Part shown: positions 1 through 12,403 of the stretch, piece by piece | Layout: each line of letters opens with the position of its first letter | How positions within the stretch are numbered: the stretch's first letter is position 1 | Assembly: GCF_000026945.1 (NCBI RefSeq) | Contig: NC_012862.1 | Location: 1,108,501 to 1,172,500 of the forward strand | Reading direction: 5' to 3' | Length of the DNA stretch: 64,000 nt | From: Candida dubliniensis CD36 | Lineage: Eukaryota > Ascomycota > Pichiomycetes > Serinales > Debaryomycetaceae | Notes under the pieces: model-generated | What the model was told of the DNA's origin: nothing | Database searches by the model: none | Seen by the model: the letters and a program-made list of their open reading frames with translations, nothing else | Made by a program: the position numbers and the translations under genes

Positions 1-143
1 CTATCATTCAATATATATATACTTATATATCTATTCTCTTCATTATTATTTTTTAAAATACAAACAAAATCCTATTGTAATTAAAAGAATTGAATCAAAC
101 TATTTATCTCATATTTTTGGAAAAAATCCTCTAAATGACACTG

Positions 144-2396
144 TTATTTAACATTTCCAATATCACTTGATTTTCCATCTTCTTCTTCTTCTTGCTGTTC
201 TTCCCCCTCTTCATCTTCATCACTTGAATCTGAATCACTTGGAGGATGATCGAAAAATGGTGTTGCTATTACTGTAGTGGGGATGTTATTGATTTGGTTA
301 ATATTATTGATATTCAATGGAACATTAATGGTTTCTTGTTTTTGTATCGGTTCATGATTTTCTTCTTGATCAGAACCATTATTACGACTATTTCGAGATA
401 ATTGTTTTATCATTGCTGAAGAATTCTGATAATGTTGAGAATATTCTCGTTGGATCGACTCTAAATACAGTTGATAATCATTGGATATCGTTGAATTATG
501 ACTTTTCGATCGATACGTTGCTGACTGTGAATGTGATTGTGACTGTGAATTTGAATGTGGATGTGATTGTGATGATGATGTGAAAGATAACCCGTTAGTT
601 GATGGGATGGAATCTCGCCTTTCTTCAATAGAATTGACACTAGATATTGTCAGGGAGTTGTCATATGGAATTATAGTCAAATTATTCTGATCATCACCAT
701 TATACAAAGGCTGTTGCAGACGATTTTGTTGTTGCTGTTGTTGAGGTGATGAATATTCATCTGATCCTTTATCGTGATACATTTCATTAGATGATGTTGA
801 ATCTGGTAATTGTGTCATTGGTATTGGATCATAATTTTCATCCAAATGAGCAAAGTCGATTTTGGTAGATATGAATTTAGTAGAAACTCTAGCATTAGCA
901 CAATGAACATACATATAATCAACTTCTTCTAATTTTAATCCTTTAGTTTCATAAACTGTGAAAAAGACAAATATGGCTCCACAAGCATTAAAACTACCCC
1001 AAATGAAAAAAATCTTACTACCAATAGCAGCAGTGTGTTGACCAGTATCAATCAAATATGGAGTAATATATGCAAAAATGAAATTGACGAGCCAATTTGT
1101 CGCTGCAGTTAGGGCAACTGCTTTTTGTCTAATAGATATACCATATATATCTGAACAAAGGGCCCAAGTACAACCACCCCAAGTACTGGCAAAAAATACA
1201 ATAAATACACAAGCAAATGAAACACATAAAATCCCATTAATTTCATTATTCTTGACACTAACACCAGCAATAGCAATAATGAAATTACACACTGCCATTC
1301 CAACTCCTCCCCAGAACAACAACGGTCGTCTACCAACGACATCAATCATCATGATCCCAGGTACTGTGAAAATAACATTGACCAAATAAGTAATGAATGA
1401 CATGATATAATAATTATCTATCCCTGTAGATGAAAAAAAATTGACTCCATAATAAAAAATAAAATTTATCCCCGAACATTGTTGGAAAAATTGGACACCA
1501 ATACCAGTTAGCATCCTTAAACCTTGTTTATGTCGACCACCTCCACTTTTAAAACAATCCAAAACCGTTGTTTTCCCATAAGACAATTCATAATCATAAT
1601 TAGCTTTTATATCAACCAATTCTTCTATTAGATCATCGTCATCAGGCGGTAATTTCCGTAATTTACATAATGAATCCAATGCCAGTTGTAAATTCTCTTT
1701 TTGAACATAATACCGTGGGGATTCCGGTAGAAAATACATTCCGAAAAATAAAATAAATGCCCATAAAAATTGCAAGCCTATAGGTATTCGATATGATCCT
1801 GAATTATTTATTTTCCTGGTGCCTTGACATACAGCACTCGAAACTAAAAGTCCGGCTGTTATACTCCATTGATAAGTAAACACCACTGAACCTCTCAGCC
1901 ATTTCGGCGACACTTCAGCTTGATATAATGGAACAATAGCAGAAAGAATCCCTACTGATACCCCAGAAACAAATCTCCCCACACACATTAGAGCAATGCT
2001 GGCCGATGCAATTTGTAGAATGTTCCCAATAGTGAATATTAGCCCTGATGACATCATAATAGAAAATCTTCTGCCATATCTGTCGGATGCCAAAGGTGCA
2101 ATCAATGCACCAATAAAAGTACCTAAAGATAAAATTGCCACAAGAATAGATCGTTCATGAGAAGTGAAACTTTTGTTGTTGCTGGGGAAATGTGTGTAAA
2201 CATATTCCATTTCTAATAGGTCATTGATTAAACCAGTATCGTACCCATAAAGAAACCCACCCATGGCTGCCACTAACCCTACTTTGAATGCCGATATCGA
2301 GGATGATTTCTGTCTCATTTGACGATAATATTCGTCTTCCACTGAAGCATCGTACATTATACGTGTTAAAAATGGAAACACAGATAAATTTTTCAT
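144..2396 (-). CDS. HGT4: Hgt4-like glucose/galactose sensor of the sugar transporter family
   Basis: The protein is a 750-residue member of the major facilitator sugar transporters with a very long cytoplasmic tail, the design of the yeast sensors Snf3 and Rgt2. Sequence marks are GGFLYGYDTG in the first membrane segment, DRYGRR between segments 2 and 3, YQAEVSPKWLRG, PESPRYY before the middle loop, QQCSGINFIFYYG and the VYETKGL end of the transporter domain. The last ~250 residues are hydrophilic, rich in Gln, Ser and Asn, and end in an acidic run. The arginine in PKWLRG is about residue 168 and matches the residue whose change to lysine makes Snf3/Rgt2/Hgt4 signal constantly. By homology it senses low sugar at the plasma membrane and induces HGT transporter genes rather than carrying sugar. 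The open frame extends nine codons further to a TTG at 2423, but 2396 is the first ATG. It diverges from NUS1. Confidence 0.9.
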   Translation of the reverse strand: MKNLSVFPFLTRIMYDASVEDEYYRQMRQKSSSISAFKVGLVAAMGGFLYGYDTGLINDLLEMEYVYTHFPSNNKSFTSHERSILVAILSLGTFIGALIAPLASDRYGRRFSIMMSSGLIFTIGNILQIASASIALMCVGRFVSGVSVGILSAIVPLYQAEVSPKWLRGSVVFTYQWSITAGLLVSSAVCQGTRKINNSGSYRIPIGLQFLWAFILFFGMYFLPESPRYYVQKENLQLALDSLCKLRKLPPDDDDLIEELVDIKANYDYELSYGKTTVLDCFKSGGGRHKQGLRMLTGIGVQFFQQCSGINFIFYYGVNFFSSTGIDNYYIMSFITYLVNVIFTVPGIMMIDVVGRRPLLFWGGVGMAVCNFIIAIAGVSVKNNEINGILCVSFACVFIVFFASTWGGCTWALCSDIYGISIRQKAVALTAATNWLVNFIFAYITPYLIDTGQHTAAIGSKIFFIWGSFNACGAIFVFFTVYETKGLKLEEVDYMYVHCANARVSTKFISTKIDFAHLDENYDPIPMTQLPDSTSSNEMYHDKGSDEYSSPQQQQQQNRLQQPLYNGDDQNNLTIIPYDNSLTISSVNSIEERRDSIPSTNGLSFTSSSQSHPHSNSQSQSHSQSATYRSKSHNSTISNDYQLYLESIQREYSQHYQNSSAMIKQLSRNSRNNGSDQEENHEPIQKQETINVPLNINNINQINNIPTTVIATPFFDHPPSDSDSSDEDEEGEEQQEEEEDGKSSDIGNVK

Positions 2397-3544
2397 ATCT
2401 TTGAATACGATATTATAGGGCAAAATACATATGGGGTACCTAGCTAGTTATTTGAAAACTAAAATAAGAATAAATAAAAAATAATGTGTATATATATATA
2501 TATGAGGGTTTGTAATTAACAGTTGAATGTGATTAAAGAAGGCTATAAAATAAAATATAAAGTTCCTGATCATCAAATTATTTTTTTCTCTTCTTGTCTC
2601 GCTTTTTCTTTTTGCCTGTGTTGTGTATTGTATGTGAGCGTGTGTATTTGATAATTAATTAATTAATATCCGAATAAAAATCGACCAAGAAAAATCAGAG
2701 GGGGAGGGGGGCAAGTTGGGGGAACTTTTACATATAAGAAAATAATTAGCATTAACACAAGTATAGTTAATTATTATAGTATTTTTTATTGGTTTCATCT
2801 TATTTATCTATAATATCAGTATATAGGAGAGTATTTAGGAGTGGGAATAAGATCTAAGATCCGTCTCCAAACAATTAAAGGACAATTTGCTCGTATGAGT
2901 GGGATTTGATCTCGTTAGTGCAAATGGGGTCAAAAGAAAAAAAAAAAAAGAACTGCTAATGTTTAGCTTCCCCGCAACAAAACTACACCGACAGGGGTAG
3001 CCGAGATATGTATTAGCAAAATTAACCAATCTGACCGAATGTTCATGGGGAAAAACATCTCTAAAGTTCAACTTCATCTCTATTGGTTAGCTGTTTTCTG
3101 TATTATTTCTTACAAGAACTATGGTATCTAAAGTGAAAATTGTAAATCAATAGTTGACATGTAATTTTGCCTCTTTTTGGCAAAATACTCTCAGGAAGAT
3201 TATCAATTCCTAACTTTTGTTAAATTATACCTCTAGTTTTTTAACTAGTCCTTCCCTAAATAATACCAAAACATTCTTACAATATTTACAAACAATAATA
3301 GAATTACTACATCAACATTCAATGAGTTTGTTTTTATTTAAATGTATAATAACAAGTACCAGTATCATTTGGTAGCGAGTCAGAATATTGTGGTGTGTGA
3401 GGCGAGCGGGAGAGAAGAAAAAAAAAACTGAATTCTTGCAATCTTTACAATTCAATGAGTTGTAAAAAAAAAAAATATGTTTCAACTCTTTTGAGTATAG
3501 AGATCATTAAGTTTATCAAAACCTTTCCCCCCACAGCGGCTAAC
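2397..3544. promoter_or_regulatory. Divergent promoter region between HGT4 and NUS1
   Basis: About 1.15 kb separates the two start codons. It holds a TA run near 2491-2503, a G-rich patch at 2700-2720, an A-run near 2938-2950 and an 8-bp perfect hairpin at 3164-3186. On the HGT4 strand a GCGGGG at 2970-2975 fits the Mig1 consensus, which would suit a glucose-repressed sensor gene, but such a short match is weak. An 80-codon open frame on the minus strand (2835-3077) contains a poly-phenylalanine run made by the A-tract and looks accidental. Confidence 0.5.
3164..3186. repeat. Perfect 8-bp inverted repeat (hairpin)
   Basis: ATTTTGCC at 3164-3171 is followed after 7 bases (TCTTTTT) by its exact complement GGCAAAAT at 3179-3186. 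It lies in the HGT4/NUS1 divergent promoter, nearer NUS1. Function unknown. Confidence 0.7.
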
Positions 3545-4594
3545 ATGAATGTAACTTCACCCAAGATATCTGAAAATGTTCGGTTACGTAACAATGGAAA
3601 CACTCAATTAAAGAACATAACTCGTGAGATGAATAATAACGACAATGAATCAAATGAAGATTCAGAGACCAAGGCACCGCCAAATTCTTATCGTATATAT
3701 AACATCTTTACTATAATTTTGGCGTTATTCCGTAGTATGATCAAAACTACTAGTAAAACCACTAACTCAGTGTTGCAAATGTCGATGTTTTATATTAATC
3801 ATTTTATCCTACTAAGTTTATTCTTTATGATTGCCATATATAAGAATTTCCAATATCTTTATCGCCGAGTTTATTTGAAATATTTGGCCGTCACTTATTA
3901 TCCAAGCAAGTCACCGCAAGTGATTAGGGAGGACATTAATAAATTGGAAAAAATCCCCAAAATTGTTAGTTGTATATTAGATTTACAAGATGATGAAGAC
4001 GAAAATGGTGGTAAAGATGGATTAATCAATTCAATTAGTGAGTTGACAGCATGGTCAATGAGTGCAGGGTTAACCAAATTGATTATTTATGAATTCACTG
4101 GAGCATTAATAGAAAATAGTGGTTGTATTGTTGATTTGCGTAAGTATATCACGAAAACATTGGTGTTATATTTCGGAACAGAAGCAATTCCAACATTTTC
4201 CATTAGAGTCCCACATAAGAATTTGATCATCTATAGTGACAACCATATCGAAGGTAATACAGTCGATTTAGAGATTGACTTAATCAGTCGTATTGATGGG
4301 AAGCCGACATTGGTGGAATTGACTAAAACTATGAGTGAGTTAGCTGTCAATCGAGAATTACTGATAAGAGATATCACCATTGATTTGATTGACGAAGAAT
4401 TGCATGAACTAGTGGGACCAGAACCCGATCTATTAATTAGCTTTGCCCCATCGTTGAATTTGGAAGATTATCCGCCGTGGCATATTAGGTTAAGTGAAAT
4501 ATATTGGGAACCAGATAACAAGGATGTTAATTATGCAGTTTTTCTCCGGGGCTTGCAACAATTTTCCAATTGTAAAATCAACATAGGGAAATAA
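3545..4594 (+). CDS. NUS1: Nus1-like subunit of dehydrodolichyl diphosphate synthase
   Basis: A 349-residue protein related to Nus1/NgBR, the non-catalytic partner of the cis-prenyltransferase that makes dolichol in the ER membrane for protein glycosylation. There is a hydrophilic N-terminus, one membrane segment (FYINHFILLSLFFMIAIY) and a C-terminal domain with the family's DLLISFAPSLNLEDYPPWHIRLSEIYW stretch, cited here as two parts: DLLISFAP and PPWHIRLSEIYW. The C-terminus ends NIGK where human NgBR has an RxG motif. The frame is open 30 codons further to an ATG at 3455, but that extension begins with four lysines coded by a 12-A run and has a poor context (T at -3). The ATG at 3545 has A at -3 and is preferred. 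Divergent from HGT4. Confidence 0.8.
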   Translation: MNVTSPKISENVRLRNNGNTQLKNITREMNNNDNESNEDSETKAPPNSYRIYNIFTIILALFRSMIKTTSKTTNSVLQMSMFYINHFILLSLFFMIAIYKNFQYLYRRVYLKYLAVTYYPSKSPQVIREDINKLEKIPKIVSCILDLQDDEDENGGKDGLINSISELTAWSMSAGLTKLIIYEFTGALIENSGCIVDLRKYITKTLVLYFGTEAIPTFSIRVPHKNLIIYSDNHIEGNTVDLEIDLISRIDGKPTLVELTKTMSELAVNRELLIRDITIDLIDEELHELVGPEPDLLISFAPSLNLEDYPPWHIRLSEIYWEPDNKDVNYAVFLRGLQQFSNCKINIGK

Positions 4595-6106
<1,512 letters not shown>

Positions 6107-6913
6107 ACGGATTAAATTAAGTTAAGTTAAGTTAAAGTAAATTAAGTTTTGTTCTTTTGTTGTCTTTCTTTTTTAGAATAATAAAGATTATTTTTGGAAA
6201 AAAAAAAAAAAAAAAAAGAAAACGAATTACAGAAATCACATTATAACTTTAGCCACAAATCTTACAAGGACAATTTGTAATTATTAGTTATCGGGATGTT
6301 TTGTTAACTATTACGTTTTTTTTTTATTTTTATTTGTCTTCTCTAGTATTATTCTCCACCTCTAGTTTTTTTTTGCACAAGATATCAACTACTGCTAAAG
6401 GGCAACATTTCATTTCTCTAAATTATATAAGAACAATGTATTCAAAAAAAACAGTATTAAAAATATGTTTGCGAGAGAAGTATTTAAGTTGGGTATTTGG
6501 AATCAAGATTCGTAAAAAGAGGGTGGGTTTTTTTTTTTTCGAACGCGTTGTTTGATTCGTCCAGGCTAGAGAGAATTGTAAGGAAGGAGACATACACCAC
6601 AATACATAAAAAAAAAACCCTTTACGTGTTATCTTTTAGCTATAAAGAGAAGCAAACAAGTGACAGTACATACAAAAAAAAAAAAAATCAAAATTAATAC
6701 AAAGATATAAAGAAAAGCAGTTAAAACTATTTGATTCTACTTGTAGTTCTTAGGTAGGTATCAAGTTTGAACACCCACCCATTATCTGATTCAGTACAGA
6801 ATCGTACGTAACCTCTACTGTTTATTCTATTGTCGTATGCAACTATTATTAACAATCGACCATTGTTGTAGGGAATAAAATTCAAATCTCTCTTGCAGTG
6901 TATAAGTCTTTGA

Positions 6914-6930
6914 TTAGGGCTTTAGCCCTA
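6914..6930. promoter_or_regulatory. Tbf1-type near-palindrome upstream of RPL35
   Basis: TTAGGGCTTTAGCCCTA is a near-perfect copy of the TTAGGGCTATAGCCCTAA element found upstream of ribosomal protein genes in Candida, where Tbf1 takes the role Rap1 has in S. cerevisiae. It lies 307 bp before the RPL35 ATG and directly abuts a Cbf1 box. The window's other ribosomal gene, RPL18, has a perfect copy. Confidence 0.85.
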
Positions 6931-6938
6931 TCACGTGA
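6931..6938. promoter_or_regulatory. Cbf1 box TCACGTGA next to the Tbf1 site
   Basis: A perfect 8-bp palindrome with the CACGTG core, touching the Tbf1-type element. Cbf1 is known to act with Tbf1 at Candida ribosomal protein genes. Confidence 0.8.
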
Positions 6939-7236
6939 AATACTGTATATAGTGCAGGCATTATTTGTAGTGCGAAACATAAGGAACTCATTTTTCTGTA
7001 ATAACAATATATGCGAAGTTTGTGTGTTGTTTTCTCGCCATCTTTTTTCTTTTTTCTATTGGCATCAATTAATACTTTGACACAGTACAGTTTTTGTAAT
7101 TTGTACACGAACAAGAAAATCTCAAGTTGATTCTCTGCTGGGAAAACCAGGAGGAAAAAAAAACCCATACAAAAATTTTTCAGTATCAAAGAATTAGAAG
7201 AGACGTTTAAACCAACAAAGTTCAAATCTATCAACA

Positions 7237-8046
7237 ATGGTATGTTTAATATCGATATTATACATGTAATGTACATGCATCCTAGAGGTTTTATTAATCT
7301 GAATAATTATGGTTATGAAGAGTTATTTTATTAATCAAAGAATGGAATAAGCATTTGAAGTATTGAAGATAAAACCCACAAGAGATATATCCACCCTTTT
7401 TGTGCCCCTAATTAATTTATTCAAGAATAATGGAAAGTTCAACAGAGGTTATAAACCATGTAATAATGATTGATTATCGTTGGGAGATGAACAGTAACAT
7501 CCCATGTTTTTGTTTTCATTACTATATTTTACGAGATGATGATTTTATGAAATGATACACAATTCACAACGACTCTTTCAGACAATCAAGAAACTATTAT
7601 AAACACAGGATCATGTATAAATCACAGAGGAAAATTATTTGAAAAACCGAATAAATAAATACTAACATATTTATCTTATTATTTAGGCCGGTGTTAAAAC
7701 TTTCGAATTAAGAACTAAATCTAAGGAACAATTAGAATCTCAATTGGTTGAATTGAAACAAGAATTGGCCACTTTAAAAGTTCAAAAATTACAAAGACCA
7801 AGTTTACCAAGAATTCATACTGTTCGTAAAAACATTGCTAGAGTATTGACTGTTATTAACTTGAATCAAAGAGAAAATGTTCGTGCCTTTTATGCTGGTA
7901 AAAAATATATTCCAAAAGATTTGAGAGCTAAAAAAACTAGAGCTTTAAGAAGAAAATTAACTAAATTTGAAGCTTCTAAAGAAACTGAAAAGGCTAGAAA
8001 ACAAAGAATTGCTTTTCCACAAAGAAAATTTGCTATTAAAGCTTAA
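7237..8046 (+). CDS. RPL35: 60S ribosomal protein L35 (uL29), two exons
   Basis: Exon 1 is only the ATG (7237-7239). The intron runs 7240-7686 and exon 2 is 7687-8046, giving 120 residues beginning MAGVKTFELR and ending FAIKA, the same length as yeast Rpl35. The protein sits at the exit tunnel of the large subunit. Splice signals are visible: GTATGT directly after the ATG, TACTAAC at 7660-7666 and ATTTAG at the 3' end. Reading from the first ATG inside exon 2 (7744) would lose the first 19 residues. Expression is probably driven by the Tbf1/Cbf1 pair upstream. Strong codon bias and no CTG fit high expression. Confidence 0.97.
7240..7686 (+). other. RPL35: RPL35 intron
   Basis: A 447-nt intron with GTATGT, a consensus TACTAAC branch point 20 nt before the acceptor, and TTTAG. 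An ATGATGA at 7536-7542 resembles a box C, but no convincing box D follows, so I do not call a snoRNA. Confidence 0.95.
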
Positions 8047-8262
8047 GCAAAACAAACAGGGGGAGAAAGTTTTTTTATTGTATAATTTTAGCATAAAGAA
8101 AGAGAAATATAAATAGTCTTAATATTATAAAGTAACGTTTATAAAACAAATACTTGACACACTAAAGATTTGTAAAACCTATTCTACTTTCAAAATAATA
8201 GTTTTGCGTTTGTACTTATAATGCTTTTTGCCTATTTAAACTAAATACAATTCATATCATCT

Positions 8263-11200
8263 TTATTCTTTCATGACTACATCTTCTTCTTCTTGATCAA
8301 CATTACTATTCTGTTTTTGTAAGTTTTTCTTTTCTTGTTTGAAATCTTGGATTTTTTGTTTCAATTCCACATCATCAATCACATCTTCAAGTTTTAATGG
8401 TACACGATTGAATGGATCAGTAGCATCACTTAACAAATGCGCTTTGATAGTCGACCTATCAATACTGATTCTAGACGATGGCAAAATGACTGGATCTTCC
8501 ATCAATGTAAACATCAATGGATCTAAGAACTCATCAGGTATTTCACCCAATTCAAGTTCTTCAGTCTCTTCATCCAATCGAGCCTTTTCTGCCCTATTGG
8601 CGAATTCAATCAATCCATTAATGATTTCATTTTTAATAAATGTTCTTGTAGTCAAGATTTTCTCGGCTTTTTGGAAATAAACAACATTGAATGATCGACC
8701 ATCTCTAGCAACAGCAGTAACAAATTCTGGTTGAGCTGATAAATTAACATATATTTCACATAAATCACTCAATATTTTTTTAGGTTCAAATTGATATTTT
8801 TCTGGTTCAGCAACTTTTAAATTTGAACATCTTGGACCTACCAATATTGATAAATTATAATCCAACATACCAGCTAATCGATCAACAATTTCAGGTAAAA
8901 CAAACCCTCGTGGAACCTCTTTAGTAAATAATTTGAATAATTCCATTGTTTTATTTGATAACCCCATATAAGATTTAACTCGAAGTTCATCTTCTTCCAA
9001 ATGATTGGCTAATTCTTCATTTGTACCCATACTTTCATTTTCTTCACCTCCGGATTCCCTTTTTTTGATTTCTTGTTGATAATCATGAATGGAATTCAAC
9101 AAATTAAACGTTTCATCCAACAAATATGTAGTATCATTCAACATCCGAGCAATAAATCGAATGAAAAAATCAACATTGTTCTTGGAATAATCAGTTAATT
9201 GAGAACGATAACGGGGATTCTGCCATAATTCTTCCAATATCACCGAGATATAATAACGACTATTGAATTTATCATAGAATTGAGATGATGCCCCCGTTTT
9301 CTCTACCATGACATAAAAATCAAGTAAAGAGTACAAAAGGTTATCCATTACTAATTGGTTACCGTTGAAAATATTGGAAATAAAACCTGGTGATCCATTT
9401 TGCATAGGCAAAGCTCCCATAAATAACAACTCAACCAAATTTGCCTTCATATGAGGATTACCAATTAATTCGGGACATCTCAACAAAATTGTCAGAAATT
9501 CAACGAAAACATTTAATTTATCCTCATTAGAAACCAAAGGACATCCAATAAATTTAGTGGAGAATTTACAATAATTAATAATACCTTCTAATATAAATTC
9601 AGGATAATACTTCCAAGGTTCTGGTGTTTTCGTTTTCAAAAAATCATGATCATCCAACTGAGAAACACTAGAAATCTTGAAAATTGGTATAGAAAGTTTA
9701 ACTTGAGGATATTTGTGTTGTGGATCAATTAATCTCGTAATGAAGGTGGTAGCACCAACAACAAAATCAAAGATTTCCAATTGGTGATTACGATCACTAA
9801 AAATAGCTTTAATGACATGCCTTGAAGCTCTCATATTGATAATGGCATTTTTTAAACCTGGCAATTCCCTTCTCATCAATTGTTGCATCATCGGATTAGG
9901 CATTGAACTTTCAGATTCAATAGCTTCAAGTCTTTGCTCCATTTGGTCAAGTTGACGTTTTAAACGATCATGCTTGACAAAAATACCACCAACACCATAA
10001 TGCAAATAAGCTAAAGTTAAGTTGAAACAATCAGATATAAAATTAGGAGGAGTTAAATTATCACTTGAAGTTTCCTGTTTTCTTTTTGCATAGTATTCAT
10101 TTGATTCTTCAATAGTGGAATTCACTCGAGATTCTTCTTTGATGTCAATTAAATCACTTTTCAAAAAATAATCAACATCGATTTTATCGATTTTACTAAA
10201 CGTTGGATAATCTAAAAATGGTAAACTTAATCTGATCAAAATAACCGATATATTATACATTATCCCGTCACTAGGCAATTTTCTGAAATCAGCATGACTA
10301 CCTCTTCTTAAATGACTCAAGTTGATTAAACTACCTAACCACTGTAACAAGTCTTCTCTGGTTTTGGTTGAGCCTCTGATTAACTTATCAATTATGGTAA
10401 ACAAATGATCAATGACCACCTTATATTCTGTTTGCATTGACCCATAAAGATTATCGATTTGTAATGGTGTCATAGTGCTAGTTTCTTGACCAAAATAAAA
10501 ACTAGCCATATTATCTAACAATGGAGAAATCCTTAATAATGGACCCAACAATGTTCTATGTTCATAATCCAAAGCCTTGGTTTTGTCTGGAGGTTGAAAC
10601 CCGTCAATTTGTGAAAAAATAGCTGCAACAGGTTTAATAGAAACCAAAAATTGGAAAACAGAGATATAATTCAAATATTTCCTTTCATTTAAATTTGCTT
10701 GATATAATCGAGTACTCAAATATGTGAAAAACAAACTCATCAATTCCAGCAATGATTCTTCTTCTATACTGACTTGAATAATATCACTCAAAAATGACGA
10801 TAAATCACCAAATCTGTCAATAAACAAATCAAGTGATTTACGTAGATCATTATTAACAAACATGTCTGGCATTTGGAAACTCATATTACCATAAGCAGTC
10901 ACAAGGCTAATGATCCTATTTAGAATTGCCATCTTATCTTCATAGAATGTAGATTTCACAGGAAGTGTTCTTTTAGTTTTGAATGCAATGTGGTAAACTG
11001 TGTACAAATATTCCATTGGTGTTTTGTATTGTTTTGGAACACCCAATTCAGTTAAAATTTCCATAAAAATCGATTCAATGTGATCTTCATTTAATTTAAC
11101 ATTAGTGTCATTTACATTATAGGCCAAATCAGGTAAAAAAATCAATCCCTTGGAATTATCGGACAGTTTTACTGTTGTTGCGTGAAATATGTATTCCAAT

Positions 11201-11481
11201 TCCAATCTAATCCATGATGAAATTTGATCTTCTTTCGGTAATGTTTGATCTACAGGAGTACGATCAGACACGGTTGGTTTAGTGGGAGGTTCCAGTATTG
11301 GTTTAGGTGCGGTTGTTGTTTTTTCAGTTTCTGAATTGTTGTCTTTGCTGGCAACATTGGTGGTGGCAACATTGGTCGTTGAAGTTTCCACGGTCGGCGA
11401 TTGTTGGCGATTTGAATTGGTGTTTGCAGAACTTGCTAACTTTGCCAATCTTTTAGCTCTTACATCATCTGCACTCGACAT
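8263..11481 (-). CDS. UFD2: Ufd2 ubiquitin conjugation factor E4 (U-box ligase)
   Basis: A 1072-residue Ufd2 homologue (yeast Ufd2 is about 960). It lengthens ubiquitin chains on substrates handled by Cdc48 and passes them to the proteasome. The C-terminal U-box is clear: [19 protein letters not shown] followed by [10 protein letters not shown] and TDPFNRVPL, roughly residues 975-1035. The large middle part is the helical Ufd2 core. The N-terminus ([17 protein letters not shown], then Thr/Asn-rich) is low complexity and longer than in S. cerevisiae. The tail is acidic ([11 protein letters not shown]). It converges on RPL35 with 216 bp between stops and diverges from RBS1. Confidence 0.95.
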   Translation of the reverse strand: MSSADDVRAKRLAKLASSANTNSNRQQSPTVETSTTNVATTNVASKDNNSETEKTTTAPKPILEPPTKPTVSDRTPVDQTLPKEDQISSWIRLELEYIFHATTVKLSDNSKGLIFLPDLAYNVNDTNVKLNEDHIESIFMEILTELGVPKQYKTPMEYLYTVYHIAFKTKRTLPVKSTFYEDKMAILNRIISLVTAYGNMSFQMPDMFVNNDLRKSLDLFIDRFGDLSSFLSDIIQVSIEEESLLELMSLFFTYLSTRLYQANLNERKYLNYISVFQFLVSIKPVAAIFSQIDGFQPPDKTKALDYEHRTLLGPLLRISPLLDNMASFYFGQETSTMTPLQIDNLYGSMQTEYKVVIDHLFTIIDKLIRGSTKTREDLLQWLGSLINLSHLRRGSHADFRKLPSDGIMYNISVILIRLSLPFLDYPTFSKIDKIDVDYFLKSDLIDIKEESRVNSTIEESNEYYAKRKQETSSDNLTPPNFISDCFNLTLAYLHYGVGGIFVKHDRLKRQLDQMEQRLEAIESESSMPNPMMQQLMRRELPGLKNAIINMRASRHVIKAIFSDRNHQLEIFDFVVGATTFITRLIDPQHKYPQVKLSIPIFKISSVSQLDDHDFLKTKTPEPWKYYPEFILEGIINYCKFSTKFIGCPLVSNEDKLNVFVEFLTILLRCPELIGNPHMKANLVELLFMGALPMQNGSPGFISNIFNGNQLVMDNLLYSLLDFYVMVEKTGASSQFYDKFNSRYYISVILEELWQNPRYRSQLTDYSKNNVDFFIRFIARMLNDTTYLLDETFNLLNSIHDYQQEIKKRESGGEENESMGTNEELANHLEEDELRVKSYMGLSNKTMELFKLFTKEVPRGFVLPEIVDRLAGMLDYNLSILVGPRCSNLKVAEPEKYQFEPKKILSDLCEIYVNLSAQPEFVTAVARDGRSFNVVYFQKAEKILTTRTFIKNEIINGLIEFANRAEKARLDEETEELELGEIPDEFLDPLMFTLMEDPVILPSSRISIDRSTIKAHLLSDATDPFNRVPLKLEDVIDDVELKQKIQDFKQEKKNLQKQNSNVDQEEEDVVMKE

Positions 11482-12403
11482 GATTCCTTTCTTTCCAAGT
11501 GTAAAATTAAAAAATTAAAATGATAAGGTTAATGGAATGTTCTAAGTTCAGCTTACGAATCTCAAAATCTGTTAAACGTGTTGTTCGTGTGCAGAAAGAC
11601 ACACCCAAGAAAAAAAAAAAAAAACCAGAATAAATCAATTGTGGTGTTATATACAGCACCAACACCAACACCAGCGAAGCAGCACCACCATCAATACCAC
11701 CAGCACCACTAGCTCTTTTAAAAACGTCTGGGCCTATCATACCATCCGAGAATTTTGAACACGGAATGGAATGCGAAGGATAAAAAAAAGAAAAAAATTA
11801 TTTCACCACGAAAAATAATACAGAAAATCTTAACAACCCTTACTTCCGGATATATTCATTACCTTAACAAATTACTATTGTTATTTAACACCCAAAATAA
11901 GTACACACCAAAGGAAAAAAAAAAAAATTCCCTCCTACAAAGAAGAAAAAAATATCTTCAATCTTTCCAAATAATCTTTTGCATGGTCGATACCAAGTCA
12001 ATCTTATAGAGTATTTGATATATCATTCACATTTGAAATCATATTGGATCCTTTGATTGGTTTTTTTTATTATTTTGAAAAAGAGAATCCAATCGGAGTA
12101 GAATTTCACGATTTCCACACTTTGCTTCACTGGACTTAGACTTTATATATTCTATTTGATTACATTGTTTTGAGATTTGAATTTGTATAACCTCAAAGCT
12201 CCCACACTCGTCTATCTACTACCACAGTATATACCGACACCAAAGTTCATTTGTTCAATTAGTTTTTTTTTTTCTTTCTTTTCCTTTTGTTCACGTCTTC
12301 AAAGGGTTTTCAAAATACAACATTTACACCTACTTGGGTTTACTTTCATTGTATTTATCCTGTGGTTGCTCTGATTTAGCTATAAACTTTCTTACGATTT
12401 GCA
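11482..12403. promoter_or_regulatory. Divergent promoter region UFD2 / RBS1
   Basis: About 920 bp with no supported gene. It holds an imperfect ACC/AGC-rich run (about 11659-11712), several A-runs and T-runs (for example 12260-12270), and TATA-like sequence near 12144. The short frames at 11755-12009 and 12177-12374 are low complexity and not supported. Confidence 0.55.

Larger units (their letters stand above)
6107..7236. other. Intergenic: ARF2 3' end and RPL35 promoter/leader
   Basis: The first part has TTAAG repeats (about 6114-6150) and an A-run near 6199-6217, probably the ARF2 3' UTR and terminator. The second part carries the Tbf1 and Cbf1 sites of RPL35 (6914-6938) and a pyrimidine tract (about 7025-7055) of the kind found near start sites of ribosomal protein genes. 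Short open frames here are T-rich and not convincing. Confidence 0.6.

Noticed and set aside
2970..2975. Mig1 site in the HGT4 promoter as a firm feature
   Set aside because: GCGGGG fits the consensus and the biology, but a 6-bp match without an AT-box or data is too weak to annotate separately.
2835..3077. 80-codon minus-strand open frame upstream of HGT4
   Set aside because: It contains a poly-Phe run created by an A-tract, matches no family I know, and lies in a divergent promoter.
7240..7686. Intronic C/D snoRNA in RPL35
   Set aside because: One ATGATGA at 7536-7542 but no box D (CTGA) at a suitable distance and no terminal stem.
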